The notes under the pieces were generated by a model, which was not told the DNA's origin, made no database searches, and saw only the letters and a program-made list of their open reading frames with translations. The position numbers and the translations under genes are program-made. From Stutzerimonas stutzeri (lineage in GTDB: Bacteria > Pseudomonadota > Gammaproteobacteria > Pseudomonadales > Pseudomonadaceae): 64,000 bases of DNA. Every line of letters begins with the position of its first letter. Within the stretch, counting starts at the first letter, position 1. The stretch is taken from positions 124,438 through 188,437 of the forward strand of contig DGLA01000010.1 of assembly GCA_002387205.1 (NCBI GenBank), given 5' to 3'. Of this stretch, positions 61,089-64,000 are shown piece by piece.

Positions 61089-61636
61089 GGCTGTGCTCCA
61101 TTTTCTTGTGGTTCTTGCGCCTGGCGATATTTGAAGCTGCCTGCGCCAGTCGCGATCAGAGTGCCCGCCTCGTCGAAAATCTCCGCTGCGCAAAAGCACA
61201 GCGTCCGGGTACGCCGAATCACGCGACCGACTGCATTGAGCTCGCTTCGTGATGCCCCCATGAAGTGGGTCGACATTTCGATGGTCACCATCGAACTGGC
61301 GGGCGTGAACGCCCGAATGGCGCCGGCCATAGCTGCATCGAGTACCGTCATCAGCACGCCGCCGTGGAAGTGGTCCAGGTAATTCATCAACTCGGGACGA
61401 TGCTTGAGGCGAATCCGTACGACGTCTCCATCGACCCAGCGCTCCAGCCCAAGGAATTCCTGAAACGTGTAACGCCCGGTTGGAAAAGGGCCGCTGTTGA
61501 CGGCGAGGTCTGCCGCTACGCGAGCCGGTTCGACAGAACGGTCCGAACTTCCGCGGACGACATCGCTGGTACCTGGAGCAACGGCTGAGTCGCCTGACGC
61601 CGGGCTGTCGCTGAGAGAAAGATGTTCAACGCTCAT
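61085..61636 (-). CDS. PaaI-like hotdog thioesterase
   Basis: A 183-residue protein. A polar leader of about 45 residues precedes the hotdog fold, with YLDHFHGGVLMTVLDAAMAG giving the HGG and Asp features of PaaI-type acyl-CoA thioesterases, and MVTIEMSTHFMGASRSE after it. It probably releases stalled acyl-CoA intermediates. It overlaps the following dehydrogenase gene by 4 bp. Confidence 0.87.
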   Translation of the reverse strand: MSVEHLSLSDSPASGDSAVAPGTSDVVRGSSDRSVEPARVAADLAVNSGPFPTGRYTFQEFLGLERWVDGDVVRIRLKHRPELMNYLDHFHGGVLMTVLDAAMAGAIRAFTPASSMVTIEMSTHFMGASRSELNAVGRVIRRTRTLCFCAAEIFDEAGTLIATGAGSFKYRQAQEPQENGAQP

Positions 61637-61677
61637 TGTTCTTGTTCTCTGAGTGAGTGGTTTGAAGTCCGCTTGGC

Positions 61678-62544
61678 TCAGTACGACTGACTCGCCAGGC
61701 CGACATGCCCATTGCTCAGCACCACAACGTCTCGCTCAACCGCGCGAGCCCGAAAGGAGCCGTCGTTCCACATCTCGGTTCGGATCGTTTCGCCTGGAAA
61801 AACCGGCGCTGAAAAACGCACGGTCAACGAACGTATGCGGGCGGATTGATAACTGGCCAGTTCGCTCAGCAGGGCATGAAACGCCACGCCCAACGTGCAC
61901 AGTCCATGAAGGATTGGCCGTTGAAAGCCGCCTTTCAAAGCGAAGTCAGGGTCGGCATGCAACGGGTTGTCGTCGCCATTGAGGCGGTAGTAGAGCGCCT
62001 GCTCTGGCCGGGTAGCCAAATCGACCGAACGATCCGGCTCGCGCTCGGGGAGCACATGGGCTGTCGGCACCGGGCCACTGAGCGTGCCGCAACCGCCATC
62101 GCCACGTAAAAAGGTAGTGCTCGACGTTACGGCTATCAACTCGTCGCGCACCGGGTCGATGAGCTCCTTGTCGCTGTAGAGCAATGCGCCCTTGCCTGGG
62201 CCCTTGTCGACGATTCCGGTAACCCTTGTACGTCCGATCACTTCACCTTCCGTTGGCAGCTGGCGATGCCACTCGACACGTTGCTCCCCAAGTACCAGGC
62301 GTGTCGCATCAACGCCGGTGTCGGGCTTGCCAAGCCAGAAGCCCGGATAAGCCGCGACGACGGCCATTAACGGAAGTGCCTGAAAACCCGGACGATTGAA
62401 ATCCACGAAGTCCAGCGACTGGCGATCCAACGGGTCGATACCAAGCCCTACCGAAAGCGCGTACAACGCCGTGCTGTGACGGTCCAGATGATGTCTAACG
62501 TCTGGAATCGGGTAGCGCAGGAGCCGTTCAAGATCTAGCGGCAT
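61678..62544 (-). CDS. MaoC-type (R)-specific enoyl-CoA hydratase 2
   Basis: A 288-residue double-hotdog protein. The N-terminal half carries AAYPGFWLG, and the C-terminal half has the hydratase-2 signature YRLNGDDNPLHADPDFALKG with catalytic Asp and His, then QRPILHGLCTLG. This matches the hydratase part of MFE-2. The ATG at 62544 overlaps the end of the acyl-CoA synthetase gene by 17 bp, so the two are co-translated. Confidence 0.9.
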   Translation of the reverse strand: MPLDLERLLRYPIPDVRHHLDRHSTALYALSVGLGIDPLDRQSLDFVDFNRPGFQALPLMAVVAAYPGFWLGKPDTGVDATRLVLGEQRVEWHRQLPTEGEVIGRTRVTGIVDKGPGKGALLYSDKELIDPVRDELIAVTSSTTFLRGDGGCGTLSGPVPTAHVLPEREPDRSVDLATRPEQALYYRLNGDDNPLHADPDFALKGGFQRPILHGLCTLGVAFHALLSELASYQSARIRSLTVRFSAPVFPGETIRTEMWNDGSFRARAVERDVVVLSNGHVGLASQSY

Positions 62545-64000
62545 CGGCCACCTCCGTGGTCTCAATCACGGCGTCCGCAGCAAACGCGCCCTGGCCTGTC
62601 GGCAGCGCGAAGACCGGGTTCAGATCGACTGACTGCAGGCGGACACCAGCACGACAGGCGAAGATCGACAGCTCAGACAGCATTTTGGCCAACGCGTCGA
62701 TATCAACAGGCGCCCTGCCCCGGGCACCCAGTAGCAACGGCGCTCCCTTGATGGACAAGATGAGTTCACGAGCGCCTGCTAGGTCGAACGGGCATCGACG
62801 AAACGCCAAGTCCTTGAGAACTTCTACAAAAATCCCGCCAAGACCAAACACGGCGACGGGTCCAAAAAGAGGGTCTCGTTTGATGCCCATGAAACACTCG
62901 ACGCCGGATATCTGGCGAGCCACCAGCACCCCATCCAGCCTGGCATCAGGCGCCCGCTCCCGACCACGGGCCATCAGGGTTTCAAAGCCATCGCGTACCG
63001 CGGCTGCCCCCATGACATTCAGCAGCACGCCACCAATCTCTGATTTGTGCGGAATATCGGCGGAAGCAATCTTCATAACAATGGGAAAACCGATTTCAGC
63101 GGCGTAGCGCTCGGCTTGGCCGGCGTCGCTGACTACACGCTCCGGTACGGAAGCGATGCCGAAATCGCTGAGAAGGGTCTTGGCGCAAGCCTCGCTTATC
63201 GCGCCGTTGGGCAGTTCGATAGGCTCGAAGGTTTGCGGCTCCGGCAACGGTCGGGCAAATGCATCGCCAAGGCGCCCCATCGCAGCGATCGCAGTGACCG
63301 CCTCGGTAGGGTCTTCGAACAACACGAAGCCTGCTTCCTCGTAGGGGGCGACTTGATCCTCATCCCCGATGAGCGAGATAACGAACAAGCGCTCCGGGTG
63401 CGCTTGTTTGACGGTTTTGAACGCCTCGCACAGTCGCGGCGCGATCGATGGAACAGTGCCGGCCTGGCTGAAAAACGCGAGCACCGACGCGTAGCCGCCG
63501 TCCGTGATCAAGCTTTCGGTAAACCGGCTCGCCAGCGCCAGATCATTCAGCACATGAGCGGTGAAATCCACAGGATTGATCGGTGAACTGAAAGGCAGAA
63601 GCTCTTTGAGCCTGGCCTGCGACGCTTCGGGCATCGATGGCATGGGCAGCCCGATATCCTCGGCGGCATCACTGACGATAATGCCGGCTCCGCCACTGAT
63701 CGTGACCATTCCGAGGCTGTTGTTCACCGGATAGATCCGGCGTGTCGCCGCATAAGCGATATTCAGCAGTTCGGCACTGCTGTTGGTTCTTATAACCGCA
63801 TAGTCGGCCAGGATGGCGTCAAAGACCTTGTCATCACCTACAAGCGCCGCGGTATGCGAAAGCGCAGCTCTTTGCCCCAGCGAGCTTCGTCCTACCTTCT
63901 GCAAAATGATCGGCTTGCGGGCCCGATGCGCCACTTCCAGCGCAGCGATAAAACTGTCTACATCTCGCACCGACTCGGCATAAGCTGTGACGACATCTAT
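62528..64000 (-). CDS. NDP-forming acyl-CoA synthetase (acetate-CoA ligase family), N-terminus cut by window edge
   Basis: 490 codons are open to the right edge without a start. The visible part has an SVRDVDSFIAALEVAHRARK segment, then KVGRSSLGQRAALSHTAALVGD with the phosphorylated-His region of the ligase CoA domain, GGAGIIVSDAAEDIGLPMPS, and a C-terminal ATP-grasp part (FPIVMKIASADIPHKSEIGG). Such fused proteins are about 700 residues, so roughly 200 are missing. It activates a carboxylic acid to its CoA ester and is the logical first step of the cluster. Confidence 0.92.
   Translation of the reverse strand: MDVVTAYAESVRDVDSFIAALEVAHRARKPIILQKVGRSSLGQRAALSHTAALVGDDKVFDAILADYAVIRTNSSAELLNIAYAATRRIYPVNNSLGMVTISGGAGIIVSDAAEDIGLPMPSMPEASQARLKELLPFSSPINPVDFTAHVLNDLALASRFTESLITDGGYASVLAFFSQAGTVPSIAPRLCEAFKTVKQAHPERLFVISLIGDEDQVAPYEEAGFVLFEDPTEAVTAIAAMGRLGDAFARPLPEPQTFEPIELPNGAISEACAKTLLSDFGIASVPERVVSDAGQAERYAAEIGFPIVMKIASADIPHKSEIGGVLLNVMGAAAVRDGFETLMARGRERAPDARLDGVLVARQISGVECFMGIKRDPLFGPVAVFGLGGIFVEVLKDLAFRRCPFDLAGARELILSIKGAPLLLGARGRAPVDIDALAKMLSELSIFACRAGVRLQSVDLNPVFALPTGQGAFAADAVIETTEVADAARS

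Noticed and set aside
1..64000. CRISPR arrays, tRNA or rRNA genes, integrase/attachment sites
   Set aside because: Nothing with regular direct repeats and spacers, cloverleaf-type structure, rRNA-like sequence or tyrosine/serine integrase motifs was seen on either strand.

Overview
The window reads as chromosomal DNA from a gammaproteobacterium of the Pseudomonas/Stutzerimonas type. The evidence is a high-GC genome, CatB/CatC/CatR, NahR/NahG/NahF and CatA proteins of the pseudomonad kind, an MvaT/H-NS-like silencer and a sigma-54 activator. It is densely packed with catabolic genes, apart from one insertion sequence, one defence locus and several patches of relic DNA. No rRNA, tRNA or CRISPR array was seen.

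Region 1 (1-11.5 kb) handles aromatic compounds. It holds a DASS-family anion transporter (cut by the left edge), catC and catB with divergent catR, then nahR, salicylate hydroxylase (nahG), catechol 1,2-dioxygenase (catA), a frameshifted aryl-alcohol dehydrogenase, salicylaldehyde dehydrogenase (nahF), an outer-membrane channel of the phenol MetA type and a 4-OT-type tautomerase. The encoded route is salicyl alcohol -> salicylaldehyde -> salicylate -> catechol -> cis,cis-muconate -> muconolactone. The alcohol step is apparently broken.

Region 2 (11.5-22.4 kb) is accessory. It has a LysR gene facing an F420-reductase-like gene and a DoxX gene, a response-regulator relic, an MvaT-like silencer, and an intact IS3-family element (1,236 bp, 4-bp target duplication CACT). 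Beyond these lie two related SDR/VOC groups with broken SDR copies, a SnoaL-like protein, a TetR regulator with three 16-bp operators and an AraC regulator.

Region 3 (22.4-26.9 kb) is a probable phage-defence locus: an unrecognised 375-residue protein followed by an OLD-family ATPase/TOPRIM nuclease that overlaps a UvrD-like helicase, which is the layout of a Gabija system.

Region 4 (27.1-35.9 kb) is a five-gene operon: SDR, cyclohexanone-monooxygenase-type Baeyer-Villiger enzyme, GabD-type aldehyde dehydrogenase, OprB-type porin and a second SDR. It has a clear sigma-54 promoter, two upstream activator palindromes and a divergent AcoR-type activator, and ends in a Rho-independent terminator.

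Region 5 (35.9-48 kb) is a nine-gene operon: enoyl-CoA hydratase, 3-hydroxyacyl-CoA dehydrogenase, 3-oxoadipyl-CoA-type thiolase, class III CoA-transferase, TctC/TctB/TctA and EtfB/EtfA. It diverges from an IclR regulator and an acyl-CoA dehydrogenase. The set fits uptake, activation and beta-oxidation of a dicarboxylate such as adipate. Regions 4 and 5 together would take a cyclic ketone to succinyl-CoA plus acetyl-CoA, but no lactone hydrolase or hydroxy-acid dehydrogenase is recognised.

Region 6 (48-64 kb) begins with about 1.5 kb of relic DNA and an MFS transporter. A long leftward gene set follows: AidB-like acyl-CoA dehydrogenase, TAXI-TRAP transporter, nitronate-monooxygenase-like enzyme, SDR, two acyl-CoA dehydrogenases, enoyl-CoA hydratase, hotdog thioesterase, MaoC hydratase and an NDP-forming acyl-CoA synthetase cut by the right edge. 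It looks like CoA-dependent breakdown of a branched or cyclic carboxylic acid; the substrate cannot be read from the sequence.
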